Source: Allomyces arbusculus (lineage: Eukaryota > Blastocladiomycota > Blastocladiomycetes > Blastocladiales > Blastocladiaceae). Taken from it: a stretch of DNA of 64,000 nucleotides. This document shows, in pieces, positions 22,278-34,421 of the stretch. The notes under the pieces were generated by a model. The model searched no databases and was not told the origin of the DNA. It saw only the letters and a list, made by a program, of their open reading frames with translations. The position numbers were made by a program, and so were the translations under genes. The stretch is from contig JADHYV010000014.1 in assembly GCA_027604705.1 (NCBI GenBank), positions 1 to 64,000 of the forward strand, given 5' to 3'. How positions within the stretch are numbered: the first letter of the stretch is position 1; the number at the start of each line of letters is the position of its first letter.

Positions 22278-25200
22278 TTACACAACCTTCTCATCCACCG
22301 CCGCAATCCACTCGTTCCAGCTCACAATCTCGCCCATCGGCTGGCCCTTCGAATCCACGGGCCCAATCGGCTTCCCCGCGGCCAGCGCCTCGCGACGAAT
22401 CGCCAACGCATCCGCAAACAGCGCCGCGCCGCGCGCGTCCGTGAGCATCGGCACACCCAAATCGACGGCGAGACGACGCACGGCGTAGGCCGGATCGTTG
22501 GGCGCAAGCGCACGCTCCACGGCGAGCGCCAGAACCAGCGCGACATTGGCGTCGCCGAAATCGGCCTTGGCAGCGGCACGGACCGAGTCGAGCGGTTCGC
22601 CACCTTCGACCTGCGCGAGCCACTGCGGCGAGCGAGCGAGAACCGACACGGGCTGCTTGGTCGCGGCCGTGATGGCAGCGGCGGTGGCCGCGTCGGCCGC
22701 GACGATCGGGTGACCAGCACGAATAACGGCCTTCGACACGGTCGCGAGCATCTCATCCGTCACACCCGCGGCGCGCGCAACGAGCACGGCCATACCCGGT
22801 TCCGGGACCTTGAACCCGTTCACGGCCTCGAGCGACGTCAAGAACGCCTCGTGCTGGGTCTTGCCAAAGCACGCGACCTCGCCCGTCGAACTCATCTCGA
22901 CCGACAGGACCGGGTCGGCGCCGGCAATACGCGTCCACGAGAACTGCGGCGCCTTGACGGCCACGTACGGCCGCTTCTTGCTCGCCTGCAGGTCAATCGG
23001 CGCGTGTACGGCATCGGGCACGGCCATGGCGCGCGTCGCCGTCCGGATCAGGTTCTCGCCGAGCACCTTGGAAATGAACGGGAACGACCGTGAAGCACGC
23101 AAGTTGCACTCGATGACGCGCAGCGGGTGACCGGGCTTCTCGAGGATCTGCATATTGAAGGGGCCGGTAATGTTGAGGGCTTTGGCGACCTGCCCGGCGA
23201 CGGAACGCACGGCTTGACGCGTCTCCTCGGGCAGGTCCGGCGCGGGCAGGACGAGCGAAGCGTCGCCCGAGTGCACACCCGCGGGCTCGACGTGCTCCGA
23301 GACGGCCTCGGCAATCAATTGCCCATTCACGGCGACACCGTCCACATCAATCTCGTTGGCGCCCGTCACAAATTCGGTCACGACGACCGGGTGGTCAGGC
23401 GACACGTCCGTCGCGAGCGCGAGGAAGGCCTTGAGTTCCTCGGGCGACGTGGCGACGCGCATGGCGGCGCCCGACAGAACGTACGACGGGCGCACGAGGA
23501 CGGGGTACCCAACGCGGTTAGCAAACGCGAGCGCCTCGTCGACCGTCGTCAGCGCCTGCCACTGCGGCTGGTGCACGCCAATCTTGTCGAGAATCGCCGA
23601 AAATTGCGCGCGGTCCTCGGCGCGGTCAATATCCTCCGGGTTCGTGCCGAGCACCTTGCATCCTTGCTTCTGCAGCGGCAGCGCCATGTTCTGCGGCAGC
23701 TGGCCGCCAACCGAGACGACAACACCCTCCGACTGCTCGGCCTGGTAAATGTCGAGCACGCGCTCGAGCGACAGCTCCTCAAAGTAGAGCCGGTCGGCCT
23801 CGTCAAAGTCGGTTGAGACCGTTTCCGGGTTGTAGTTGACCATAATCGTCTTGCGGCCGAGGTCGCGCAGCTCGCGGATCGCCGAGACGCCGCACCAGTC
23901 AAACTCGACCGACGACCCGATGCGGTAGACGCCTGAGCCGAGTACCATGGTCCCATTGTCGTCAAACTTGACATCGTGCGCCGCGCCGTGGTAAGTCATG
24001 TAGAGGTAGTTTGTCGATGTTGGGAACTCGCCCGCAAGCGTGTCGATCCGCTTGACCCACGGCGTGATCCCGAGCCCGACGCGCTTGGCGCGCACAGCGA
24101 GCGCGTCAGCCTTCTTGCCGTCGGCCGACGGCTTGAGCGCGGCCGCGATCTGAGTGTCACTGAACCCGGCCTGCTTAGCCGCGAGCAAGACGGCTTTGTC
24201 GGCCGACTCGAGCGTGTGCTGCTGCAGCGTCTTGCGCGTCTGCGTCATGTTCTCAAACTTGTAGAGGAACCACTTGTCGATCTTGGTGATGTCGTGGATC
24301 TGGTCGGCGGTCATGCCCTCGTCAACGGCCTGCGCCCAGTGTTGCAGACGCTGGTCGGTTGGGTTGCGCAACGCCACGTCCAGCTCCTCGCGCGACAGGT
24401 GCTTCTCCTCGTCGGTCGGCGGCTCAAAGCCGCGGAATGACGGGTCGACTTGACGAATCGCCTTCTGGAACGATTCCTCGAACGTGCGGCCGATAGCCAT
24501 GACCTCGCCAACCGACTATCAAATCAAGAGAATCAGTGGAGAGTCAGTTTCGGAAATCTGACGTGAGTGCCCCAAACTGAGTGAGGAAGCAAACCTTCAT
24601 CTGCGACCCAACCTTGCGGTCGACGTGCGCAAACTTGCTCAGGTCCCAGCGCGGGATCTTGGTCACGACATAGTCGAGCGACGGCTCAAAGCACGCCGTC
24701 GTCGACTTGGTCACGGCGTTCTTGATCTCCGGCAGCGACTGGCCGAGCCCAATCTTCGCGGCCACAAACGCGAGCGGGTACCCCGTCGCTTTCGACGCGA
24801 GCGCCGACGAGCGCGACAGACGCGCATTCACCTCAATCACGGCGTACTCAAGCGAATCCGGGTTGAGCGCGTACTGCACGTTGCACTCGCCGACAACGCC
24901 GAGATGGCGAATGATCTTGATCGCGGCTGCACGCAGCATGTGGTACTCTTCGTCGGACAGCGTCTGCGACGGGGCCACGACAATCGAGTCACCTGTGTGC
25001 ACTCCGAGTGGGTCGAGGTTCTCCATGTTGCACACCGTAATGCAGTTATCGTGCGCGTCGCGCACGACCTCGTACTCGACCTCCTTCCACCCTTTCATCG
25101 ACCGCTCGACGAGAATCTGCGGCGACAAGGCGAGCGACTTGGTCGCGAGCGCGGCGAGTTCCTCGGGGTTCGCGGCAAACCCGGACCCGAGCCCACCGAG

Positions 25201-26134
25201 CGCAAACGCCGAGCGCACAATCACCGGATAGTGAATATCGGCGGCCGCGGCGAGCGCCTCGTCGACCGTCTCGACCGCGACCGACTTGGCAATCGGGATA
25301 TTGATTTCCTGTAGCGCCTTGGCAAACAAATCGCGGTCCTCGGACGTGATGAGCGTCGAGATTGGCGTACCGAGCACCTTGACGTTGTACTTCTCGAGCA
25401 CGCCCATTTGATCGAGCGCGATGCCGCAATTCAGCGCCGTCTGGCCGCCGAAATTGAGCAAAATCCCGTCGGGCCGCTCCTTTTCGATAATCTGCGTCAC
25501 GTACTCGGGCGTGACGGGCAAGAAGTAGACCTTGTCGGCGAGCTGCTCGTCGGTCTGGACCGTCGCGATATTCGGGTTTACGAGAATCGTTTCCACGCCT
25601 TCCTCCTTGAGCGCCTTGATCGCTTGCGACCCGGAATAGTCGAATTCGCCGGCCTGGCCAATCGAGAGACCGCCGGACCCGACGACGAGCACGCGTTTCG
25701 CGAGCGGGACAAATGGCGTCGCGGGTGCGGCACCGTTGGCGATCGTCGACTGGAACCGGTACGACCCGACTTGGACGACGGCCGGCAGCAGTACGTGGTT
25801 GCGGCCGGGCAGGAACGGTGCGGTGGTCCGGGCGCCGCGGAGCGGTGCGGGCGAGCACGGTCCGCGGGCCGTGATCGACGAGAAGTTGCGCGTTGGGGTC
25901 GCGGTCGATGCACTGTTGAGATAATTCCCAGTCAGTTGCTCCGTTCAGGTCGATGGTCGTCAATTTCGCATCCATCGCTGGCCGTACGGACCTGGTGCAC
26001 GGCGATGCGGTGCTTGCCGTCAGATTCGAGCTCGCTGCGACGAGACCGGCCGACACGGCGGCATGGTTGTTCAAGGTCGTGCGGGCGCCGCGAGCAGGGG
26101 CGGTGAGCCGGGCAGCAGTTGCGAATCGGAGCAT
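22278..26134 (-). CDS. CPA2: carbamoyl-phosphate synthetase, large subunit, mitochondrial arginine-type
   Basis: Makes carbamoyl phosphate from glutamine-derived ammonia, bicarbonate and two ATP, for citrulline/arginine synthesis. Exons on the minus strand: 26134-25992, 25912-24595, 24515-22278, giving 1232 aa. The first about 110 residues are rich in Arg, Ser, Ala and Thr and nearly free of acidic residues ([20 protein letters not shown]...), a typical mitochondrial presequence. Then come the first synthetase half ([35 protein letters not shown]), the linker, the second half ([28 protein letters not shown]) and the C-terminal MGS-like domain. No glutaminase or aspartate transcarbamylase domain is fused, so it is neither a CAD/URA2 protein nor a CPS I. 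The start is the first ATG that opens the presequence. Intron 1 uses donor GTCCGT in phase 2, which corrects the frame into the catalytic part; intron 2 sits before the conserved [13 protein letters not shown]. Confidence 0.93.
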
Positions 26135-26862
26135 GGTTGATGGTGGTGGTATGGAGATGGCAATGGGTTCAAAATTGGTGATGGCCCGTTCCAGTACAGC
26201 TTACGGGCGGGCAGGCGTAGTTGATCGAGCCGAAGAGAGAGAGCTCTTGGTGGTCCAAGGAATGGAGGATGATCAGCTCGTCGGCGATGGCGGGCCGGTC
26301 CACTTCAAATATCCGAGAGACCGGGGAGCGTGATTTGCGGTTGCATCGTTCGCCTTTACGCGCGTCAGAGGGGGTTCGCGTGATGCCGTAAACGGCATGG
26401 ACATGCGCGCCGAGATTGCGCCCGGCTTGTTGGGTGACTGGGCGGGCGTGGGGTGGGGCTGGTCGTCGTCGCGGTGTTGAGTGTCGTGAGCGACGAGAAG
26501 ATGGTGATGATGGAAGGTTGAGCAGCGATGTTGGTGCGAACAGTCACCAAGCGCGCTGATCAACGGTGTGGCTGGGCATGTCCATTTGCACACGTGATGC
26601 GTGACTTGGATTGTCGAGTCGTCCCTGCCATCGGTGCCGCAGCCCTCGGCGGCAATCCAATCCGGTGCTGGTCTTGAACAGGTTTTCGATCACCGACAAG
26701 TTGCAGCTGGATTCGAGCGTAGAGGAATTGACAACGACGAAGGCGACGAGTGCCGCGCTCGAGCTGGAGAACACGTCGCCAGCCATTATTGACGCGAGCT
26801 CGCAGAGGCCCAGACTCCACGACCCGGTCAGGAATCCGAGATCAGCAGCCAGGAACGGCGTC
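26135..26862. other. divergent upstream region between CPA2 and a small gene
   Basis: No gene seen. It must hold the promoters of CPA2 (minus) and of the small plus-strand gene at 26863. The plus frame is open from 26611, so the small gene could start earlier. Confidence 0.45.
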
Positions 26863-27280
26863 ATGGCCGACCGTGCCCCGAAACGACGCCGCGTCGACTC
26901 CGACTCGAACGAGAACGACGGCGACTTGCCTCCGTCGCGTGCGGCGCTGCGGACGGCCGTGACCAAGGCGCTCAACGACGAGGCCGCCATGCTTCGCGAG
27001 GTCGCCGGAATGATCCTCGGCGAGTTGCGGCACTTGATGGTGCGTTCAGCCCTTAATAGTCGCAAATGCAATCCGAATCGCTGAGACTGCCATGCTCGCC
27101 CATCGTTGTTGTCGTCCTCGTCGTCGTCGTTAGGTGGAGCAGGACCAGCTGCGCGCCATGTACGCGACTCTGCGTGGGGACATGTCGGCAGGAAATACGG
27201 CGGCACCGGGTGCTCGCACGGATCCGCATGCAGCCGCTGCTCCGCGAACGGCGGTGACGCGTCCGAGTCCGTCCGGGTGA
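26863..27280 (+). CDS. small unknown protein, helical
   Basis: Not recognised. Exons 26863-27039 and 27134-27280 join in phase 0 to 107 aa. It begins MADRAPKRRRVDSDSNEN, with a PKRRRV motif like a monopartite nuclear localisation signal. A predicted helical middle (RTAVTKALNDEAAMLREVAG, then LRHLMVEQDQLRAMYATLR) spans the junction in frame and looks coiled-coil-like. The tail is Ala/Pro/Thr-rich. Support comes from codon bias, a canonical short intron (GTGCGT...TTAG) and continuity of the helix across the junction. The open frame extends upstream to 26611, but that part lacks bias. Confidence 0.5.
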
Positions 27281-28462
27281 CGTGAGCGCGAGCCGGTTTC
27301 GTTTCAGCCTGTTCCACACCAAGACCATGGGCGCGCTCGACGCTTCTCGTCCCATCTCGTTCCACACCAAGACCATGACTGCGCTCAACGATCAGGAGCT
27401 ATTGCCCGTCGGCACGATTGCATGACAAGCCCGGCGCTGTCGGTCTCGAGCGCAAGCGCGCCCAATGGCTCCCAAGCGAGCACTGGCATCAATTCCGTGT
27501 CGGTCACGATCCCGCGTTTCCTTTCCACCGACCAGGCCCGACTCTCATGCTCTCCCCACTGACCTTACACGCGGTTCCGTCTCCGTCCACCGACCTCGAG
27601 CGCGAACTTGCGTCTCTTGTCTGCCGTCCTCGCGCACCGCGCCCACCGTTCTCACGCGATGTACCTTCTCCTCCGTTACCATGCATCGTGTTCCTCCACC
27701 ACCCTCCCACGATCCCGTTTCCCCCTCCACTGGTCTCCCGCGATCCCGCGAGCCTTCTCGGCCGTCACTGCGCCATCCCACGATTTCGTCGACTGGGCGA
27801 AAATGGCCTGAACGAGGCGCAGCTCAGGCCAAGGGTAGCCGACGACGATTCCCCCCACCAGTTTGGCCGACACGCTGCTCTCCACGTCGTGCGTGCCGGC
27901 CGTTCTTGTCTGCGTCTCGCCTGCGGGGCCAGATCGACCAACCCAGCAGAATCCAGAGCCCTGTCGTAATATACTATTTATCTTCACTTATTCTCTCCAT
28001 GTTGTCGCTGATTTCGGGCTCATTTTGCGCCGATTCCGGGTCATTCCGCGCACTTGCACGTTATCCGCGCGCCTCATCGCGGTCCCGTGACCTAGCACTG
28101 ATAGCGCGACACGTGTGGCAGGTGGTCCCCACCGCACGTGGCCCGCGTGGCCGCTTTCGTGTGCGAGACCCATGCGGGACACTGCGCTCGCCGCTTCGAT
28201 CGCTCGGCGGTTCGCTCAACGACGACCCCGTCCTCGTCTCCGCTCCTGGCACCGGCCTCCAGCGTTTCCCTCCCGCTCCTACCCGCACGCTACCCGCTGC
28301 ACCGTGTCCGCGCTGCTGCCTGCACTGGTCCTGCCGCGCCGTCCCATCCATTTTCCGGTCGAGTCAACGGCGCCGTCGCCACTAGTACATCGCATCGAGC
28401 GCTGGAAATCCCTGCTGCCTGGCCGTGATCGCTCGTCTCTTACCCCGCATCCAATTCCAAGC
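27281..28462. other. intergenic upstream of ADE4
   Basis: Long plus-strand frames (27418-27969, 27465-28385) are Arg/Pro/Ser-rich with no domain and overlap each other in different frames. I treat the stretch as non-coding, the last part being the ADE4 promoter and leader. Confidence 0.45.
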
Positions 28463-30339
28463 ATGTGCGGCATTGCTGGTCTCCTGCTCGCCGACGCCAA
28501 CGCACAGGCCTCGGCCGAGGTCTACGAGGCGCTCGGTCTCTTGCAGCACCGCGGCCAGGATGCGGCCGGCATGGTCACCTGCGCCGAAAAGGGCCGGCTC
28601 TACCAGTGCAAGGGCAACGGCATGGTGCGCGATGTATTCTCCGAGGATAAGCTGCGCGCGCTGCGCGGGTCCATGGCCATTGGCCACGGTACGGACGCCT
28701 CGCCGATTGATCATTACGTTGGGCCACATTTGTTGGGTCAAATCGCCTCACATCACCGCATCTTCTGAACGTAGTCCGGTACCCGACGGCCGGTTCGTCG
28801 AGCACCTCCGAAGCGCAGCCTTTCTACGTGAACGCGCCGTACGGGATCGCGCTCGCGCACAATGGCAACTTGACCAACGCCGTCGACCTGCGCCACTTTC
28901 TCGACCACGAGGCGCACCGGCACATCAACACTGACTCGGACTCAGAAATCCTGCTGAACGTGCTTGCTGACCACCTGCAAGCCACGGGCAAGTTTCGCAT
29001 CAACGCCGAGGACGTGTTCCGTGCCGTCTCGGGTGTTTTCCGCGACTGCAAGGGCGGGTACGCATGCATTGCCTTGCTCGCTGGGTTTGGGATCGTGGCG
29101 TTCCGAGACCCGCACGGGATTCGCCCGTGCATTGTCGGGTCGCGTCCCTCGACGACGGGCGCGACCGGGCGCGACTGGATGGTAGCGTCCGAGTCGGTGG
29201 CGCTTTCGGCACTCGACTTCCACGACGACATTGCCGACTTGAACCCGGGCGAGTGTCTCATCGTGACCAAGGTCGACGGCCAAGTGCACCGCCGGCAACT
29301 GATTCCGAAAGACCAGGCCGTCCCATTTGCGCCGTGCCTGTTCGAGTACGTCTACTTTGCCCGGCCCGACTCGATTCTCGACGGCGTCTCCGTCTACAAG
29401 GCGCGGCTCGCCATGGGCGAGGCGCTGGCCCATCAGGTCGTCAAGCAACTCGGCAAGAACCACGACATTGACGTGGTGATCCCCGTCCCGGACACGTCGC
29501 GCGTCGCCGGCATGCAGTGCGCGATGGTCCTGAACCGGCCCTTCCGCGAAGGCCTCATCAAGAACCGATACATTGGCCGTACGTTCATTATGCCCGGCCA
29601 GTCTTTGCGCGCCAAGTCCGTGCGCCGCAAGTTGAATGCCATGGCGCTCGAATTCGCCGGCAAGAACGTGCTTCTCGTCGACGACTCGGTCGTGCGCGGC
29701 ACGACCTCGCGCGAGATTGTGCAAATGGCCCGTGACGCCGGCGCACGCCGCGTCTACTTTGCCTCGTGCGCGCCGCCCGTGCGGTACCCGAACGTTTACG
29801 GGATCGATATGCCGAGCGCGCGCGAATTGGTCGCGCACGGGCGCACGGAGGCCGAGGTGGCCAAGTCGATTGGCGCCGACGCCATGATCTACGAGTCGCT
29901 TGAAGACTTGGCCGAGTCAGTGCGCAAGTTTAACCCGAAACTCGCCGTCTTCGATGACTCGGTGTTCACGGGCAAGTACGTGACGGGCGACGTGACGTCC
30001 GAGTACTTGCAGCGGCTCGAGGACACGCGCAACGACGCGGCCAAGTCCAAGCCCGGGTCGGCGGTCGCGGGCGGGAAGGCGAATGGGACCGCGCGCGACG
30101 GGGCGGTTTCGCCGACGCTGATTAGTGCCGCGGAGGCCGTTGCCGCAGCTGCAGCGGCCGCGAACGAAGCGTCGCTCGCGTCGGCGCGTGCGGCCGAGGC
30201 CGCGGCGGCGGCGATGGTTGCCGCGCAGGCGATTCCGACGGGGTCGTCGGCGTCACTTGTTGGGACCGGTGGGCTCTCGAACGGGTCGGCGAACGAGCAG
30301 GAGGTCGGCCTGCACAATGCGTTCCACGACCGCCGTTAA
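28463..30339 (+). CDS. ADE4: amidophosphoribosyltransferase (glutamine PRPP amidotransferase)
   Basis: First committed step of purine synthesis: PRPP + glutamine to 5-phosphoribosylamine, in the cytosol. Exons 28463-28688 and 28775-30339 give 596 aa. The N-terminus MCGIAGLLL carries the nucleophile Cys2 of the class-II glutaminase domain. LLQHRGQDAAGM and ALAHNGNLTNA are further glutaminase signatures. The phosphoribosyltransferase half has the PRPP motif VLLVDDSVVRGTTS. Intron 1 (phase 1, donor GTACGG) falls between AIGHG and VRYPTAGS, a conserved continuous stretch. The enzyme core ends near residue 530. A C-terminal extension of about 60 residues is almost pure Ala/Gly/Ser. Confidence 0.96.
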
Positions 30340-32086
30340 GACTGCGCCCGTTGTGCACGTTGATGGTGCGGCCTGGTGCTGTGCGTCCTTTGTCTCTTGC
30401 GTCTTGTCCCATTTGTTGGTCGTGATTGAAACTACTTGTTGGTTGGGTTTGTGATTGATTGGGCTTTTCATTTTCCGCTTCGCGTTTCTTTCGGATTTTC
30501 TCATAGCATTAGTATCCTGCCTCTCTCATTGACACCTTCTACGGCCAGAAATGAATGCGCTGCCTTCCCAAGTTTCCCACTCTTTTCGCGCAAGGATGTC
30601 CTGGAATCACGGCGGTACATTACCTTAACTTCGATTCAATCGTATTTTAGTCGATATCAAAGTCGTATTCTTATCGAAGATCAATGCGTCAGGGACAGTC
30701 AAATCACGTTGGACACGCCCACACCCCCGACTGAGCAAGCGGAAGCAGATCAGCGGCGGAAGATGTCGAGTCGCGACTGCACGGTGCAGGTGCAATACTG
30801 CTGGGAACTCGGCGTCCTCTCAAGGTTTACCAACGATGGCGCCGAGTTCGGCGGCAATTTCGTCCACCTTCTCCGCCTCGCATTTCTCCCAGGCTCAGGA
30901 ACCGTATGGGCCATAATCGTCCGGCAGCCAGTGAGATGCCGCCATCGCAACGGAACCGCGGAGCTATACCCAAGAGAATCCTTTCGATTGGCGCGCTCAT
31001 AAGGAATGAATTGTCGCCATTGATACCTTTAACAACGTCGAGATATTGGCTCATAGACGACGTCCTAGGTCGGTGTGCTAGGGATCGGCGGGTTTTGAGC
31101 CAGCGCGAGCACGCCGCAACCGACGCAAACGTACACGATGCCGATCAGCAATCGCGGGCACGCCGGTGAATGTGCAAGTACCAGCGGATCTAAGATCAGC
31201 TCGCCGATCACGACGCACTGGGGTGGACGGGGCGCGGCGGGTCAATTTCCGATTTGGTATTGATTGCCATTTACACCACCTCCTGGCCGCCCTTCCTCGA
31301 CCACCTGGTCGATCTTGACGATGGATACAGCTTCATGACGTAGTTGTCCACCTTCTCCACTTTTTGATTTTCCTTGGTGGGGACGGGCGATGTGTTTGAC
31401 CGGTTCCGTGCGCAATGGCGCGAAAGTCGTTGACCGACAACGCGTCTGCCGCGAAATCACGATGCGATCGCACATGGAACATCAAATTGACCTGAGGTGC
31501 TGGGTCAACTTGGTAGTGGTGACGATGCACCAGAAGTCCTAACCTCTTCAGCTGCATCGCTAGGGGGACCTCGGTGATCACATGTTCGACGACGGTCCTC
31601 ATCTCCCCCACCTTCTCCACCGTCGCCACCCTCTCCACCTGGTGATCGCCCTCGGCTGGAACTGTGGGGAGCGTATCGACCAGTACCCAATTGCAGGCGT
31701 GCGTGAGGTGTAGTAAATTTTCGGTCACAGCAAAATCAAAACGACCCTGTCCCCAAGAACACCAGATGTAATGTCCGAATCGCCATGGACTATTTATCGT
31801 CAGAATCACGTTCAGTTTGGCGGTTACGACGAAGCGGGGTGGATGGGACGGGGTGGGACTCGGCAAATTCGCGGCTTGGTTGTCACTGGCACTGGACGAC
31901 CCTTGCTGTCCCGAACTCTTTCGAATCGACCTCAACGTTCAGGGCAAGTCTGATGGCATCAATCTCCGCCTTCTCGACCTCCTCACTTTATGGCGCCCTC
32001 ACGGGGAGCGCGCAAGTGGTTGGTGAGGTCTGGACGAAATCGCCACGCGCAAAAGGAACAAGTTACCACACCCAAATCGCAATAAT
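30340..32086. other. intergenic, one unassigned minus-strand frame
   Basis: The only frame worth noting is 31333-31935 (-), 200 codons, with a hydrophobic and His-rich composition and no recognised domain. A second minus frame (31242-31475) overlaps its end. Neither has strong codon bias, so no gene is called. Confidence 0.35.
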
Positions 32087-33481
32087 TTATTCATCGTCGC
32101 TGTGCTCGTCGCACTCGTCCTCGTCTCCACTCTCATCCTCGTCGTCATCTCCGTCGCTCGGCGTCATGCCGCGACTGACCCTCCTCCCAGCGCCATCATC
32201 GTCCGAGACATCCATGTCCTCGTCGTCGTCACTGCTCGACACGTCGCCGCCCGCGAGAATCGCCTGCATGCCCTTGAGGAGCTCGGCGCGCTGCTTGGGC
32301 GTGAGACCATCCTCGTCAACTTCGCCCAAATCCGAATCGCTCTCGCCGCTTGCCTGATCGTCGTCGGCACTCTCGCCGTCCTCTTCCTCGTCGTCGCTGC
32401 TACCGTCTGCGCCGCCGAGAATCGCCTCGAGTTGGTCGAGGCCGAGTGACTTGAGGTAGGCCTGCGCGTCGGCGTCGTCCATGTCCGACTCCTCGTCGGA
32501 TGCCTCGGCGTCGTCGGAACTCTCCTCGTCGTCGTCGCTGCTCCCTTCTTCCTCGTCATCACTCCCCCCGGCCTCGCTCGGCCTCACCTCGTCCGACGCA
32601 TTCTCCTCCTCGCCCTCTTCCGCACTCCCCTCGCCATCATCCGCAATCGGGACCTCCTCGCCCTCCTTGACCCCCAACGCATACGTCGAGAACAAGTCGC
32701 CGAGCCCGTCGTCGGCAATACTCTTGGGTACAGCCTTGGTCTTGCGCTTCTTGAATCCGAGCAGCCGCTCGTACCGGTCAATGTCCATTTGGTCGACCAC
32801 GTCCTCGCGCGACTCGGTCAGGCCTTCGGTGCCCGCGACTTCAGCGACGAGCCCAGACTGGCGCAGCATCGCGTAGAGCGCCGGGTTCTTTTTGGCCAGT
32901 TTGGCAGCCTTGGCCGCCTCGGCCACGCCGTCGTCGTCCGAATCGTCGTCGGAAGGGGCCGCGCGCTTCTTGGATTTGGTCGAGGGTGCGGGTGCCGGGT
33001 TGGCGGCCTTCTTCGTCTTCTTCGGATTCTTATCGCCGCTCGGTTTCCTCGCCGGCGGCACTTCCTCCTGCATCTCCTCGTCCACATCGCTCTCCACGAC
33101 CGGCGGCGCCGCACGCGGCACCCGCTTCGGCCTCTGCTCCTCGTCTTTATCCCTCTTGGCATAATGCGCGGCCTTGCGCTGCTTCTTTTCGTCGCGCGCC
33201 TGCTTGCGCTGGTCCTTGCGGGACGCGCCGCCGCCGCGGTTCCCGCCACTTGGCCGCGCGTAAGGGTGCGTATGCGGCTTGTCGGCCGACGCATTCACTT
33301 CGTCCATGATCATGCCGGGAATTTGCGGGCCTGTACGCGACCCGCCTCGACCGCCGCCGCCGCGACCGCGACCGCCGCGGAATCCGCCGCGGCCGCCTCG
33401 AGACCCACCGCGGGAGCCGCCGCCGCGCGAGCCGTCGCGGTTTGGGGCAGTGTGTGGGCGGCCAGTCGGGCCGCGCGGCAT
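32087..33481 (-). CDS. acidic nucleolar-type protein resembling the N-terminus of NOM1/Sgd1
   Basis: Single exon, 464 aa, starting at MPRGPTGRPH; the frame is open further upstream but that part looks like leader. It begins with an RGG/GRG box (about residues 15-48), then a basic Lys/Arg-rich region, then a motif DRYERLLGFKKRKTK followed by PKSIADDGLGDLF. That pair closely resembles the conserved block before the MIF4G domain of NOM1/Sgd1, an 18S-rRNA biogenesis factor. The remaining about 190 residues are Asp/Glu/Ser-rich. The MIF4G and MA3 domains that should follow are absent: the frame stops at 32087 and I find nothing like them downstream. It may be a shortened paralogue, a split gene, or an unrelated acidic protein with a shared motif. 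Expected site: nucleolus. Confidence 0.65.
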   Translation of the reverse strand: MPRGPTGRPHTAPNRDGSRGGGSRGGSRGGRGGFRGGRGRGGGGRGGSRTGPQIPGMIMDEVNASADKPHTHPYARPSGGNRGGGASRKDQRKQARDEKKQRKAAHYAKRDKDEEQRPKRVPRAAPPVVESDVDEEMQEEVPPARKPSGDKNPKKTKKAANPAPAPSTKSKKRAAPSDDDSDDDGVAEAAKAAKLAKKNPALYAMLRQSGLVAEVAGTEGLTESREDVVDQMDIDRYERLLGFKKRKTKAVPKSIADDGLGDLFSTYALGVKEGEEVPIADDGEGSAEEGEEENASDEVRPSEAGGSDDEEEGSSDDDEESSDDAEASDEESDMDDADAQAYLKSLGLDQLEAILGGADGSSDDEEEDGESADDDQASGESDSDLGEVDEDGLTPKQRAELLKGMQAILAGGDVSSSDDDEDMDVSDDDGAGRRVSRGMTPSDGDDDEDESGDEDECDEHSDDE

Positions 33482-34421
33482 GGTTGGTTGGTTGGTGAGT
33501 TGGTTGAAGCTGGTTGGATCGACTTGTTCGGGGACGGGCTCGAGTCTGGCGAGCAGGATCGCAGTGTGGTTGCGAGGGGTGTCGCGCGTCGTGCGTGCGG
33601 AACGCAGGTGGTTGCTTGTCAGAATGGACTGTGACGGGAGAGCGATGGGATCTGAGTGCGGAGGTGCGTCGTGGTCAGGTGGGGACCAGTGACAGGTTGC
33701 CACCGTGGGTGTGAGTGGTGCATCTGTGGACAACATCACTCGGACGCTTCTCGACGCGCCGCGTCGATTTCATTTTCCACCGCCCAACACGGCAACACCT
33801 CGTAGTCGGCCGTTTCGTGCCTTCGGCGACGACGCTGCTCCGATCCCGACTCGACACGCGAAGGACGCCCGGCAACTTGACGCGAGTACCTGCACTCGCC
33901 TCTGGACCGCGTTCCGTGCTGCAACTGCCCCACTGAACTGTTTCGCCAAGCCTCGACCACCGTGGCATCGACGGTCCGCGCCCGACCAAACGAAGCTCGA
34001 GCCTGTGTTTTGGTACGTGCGTGCGTGCACCCGCGGGCTCTTCCTTGGCGGCGGCGTGGTCTTTGTCCGGGCCCAAATGCACGCGCGATCAAATGCCAAG
34101 ACGGTCGGCGAGGCGAGGCGGGTGTCGCCGCTTCGGCTGTTCTCCTCCAAACTTGACGTGGCAATCTCGCGGTCTACTTTGCCCGTCGTGGTCGAGAACA
34201 ACGCCGTCTTCCACCACGACCCTCGCGGTTCTCCGCAGTCGCGCTCGCGGGTGAGCTGCCGGCCCACGCTCCGCTTGGCTCCCGGTCCCACCTCAACGCC
34301 GCGCGTCGCGCGAGTCTGCACGCTCAAAATGGACCCGCTCGCCGTCGGTGCCCTTTTATACCAACCAAATCTTCTCACCCCCGTGTATTTCACCTCATCT
34401 ACCAGCTGACCACCACCGACC
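33482..34421. other. divergent upstream region
   Basis: Lies between the minus-strand NOM1-like gene and the plus-strand PRA1 gene. Frames on both strands (33705-34409 +, 33770-35164 -) show no domain and are taken as non-coding. Promoters for both genes should lie here. Confidence 0.4.

Noticed and set aside
26544-27365. Minus-strand 273-codon frame opposite the small plus-strand gene
   Set aside because: No domain and low-complexity composition; the plus-strand model has a proper intron and helix continuity.
27418-28385. Overlapping plus-strand Arg/Pro/Ser-rich frames before ADE4
   Set aside because: Several frames are open at once, as expected of GC-rich non-coding DNA; there are no motifs.
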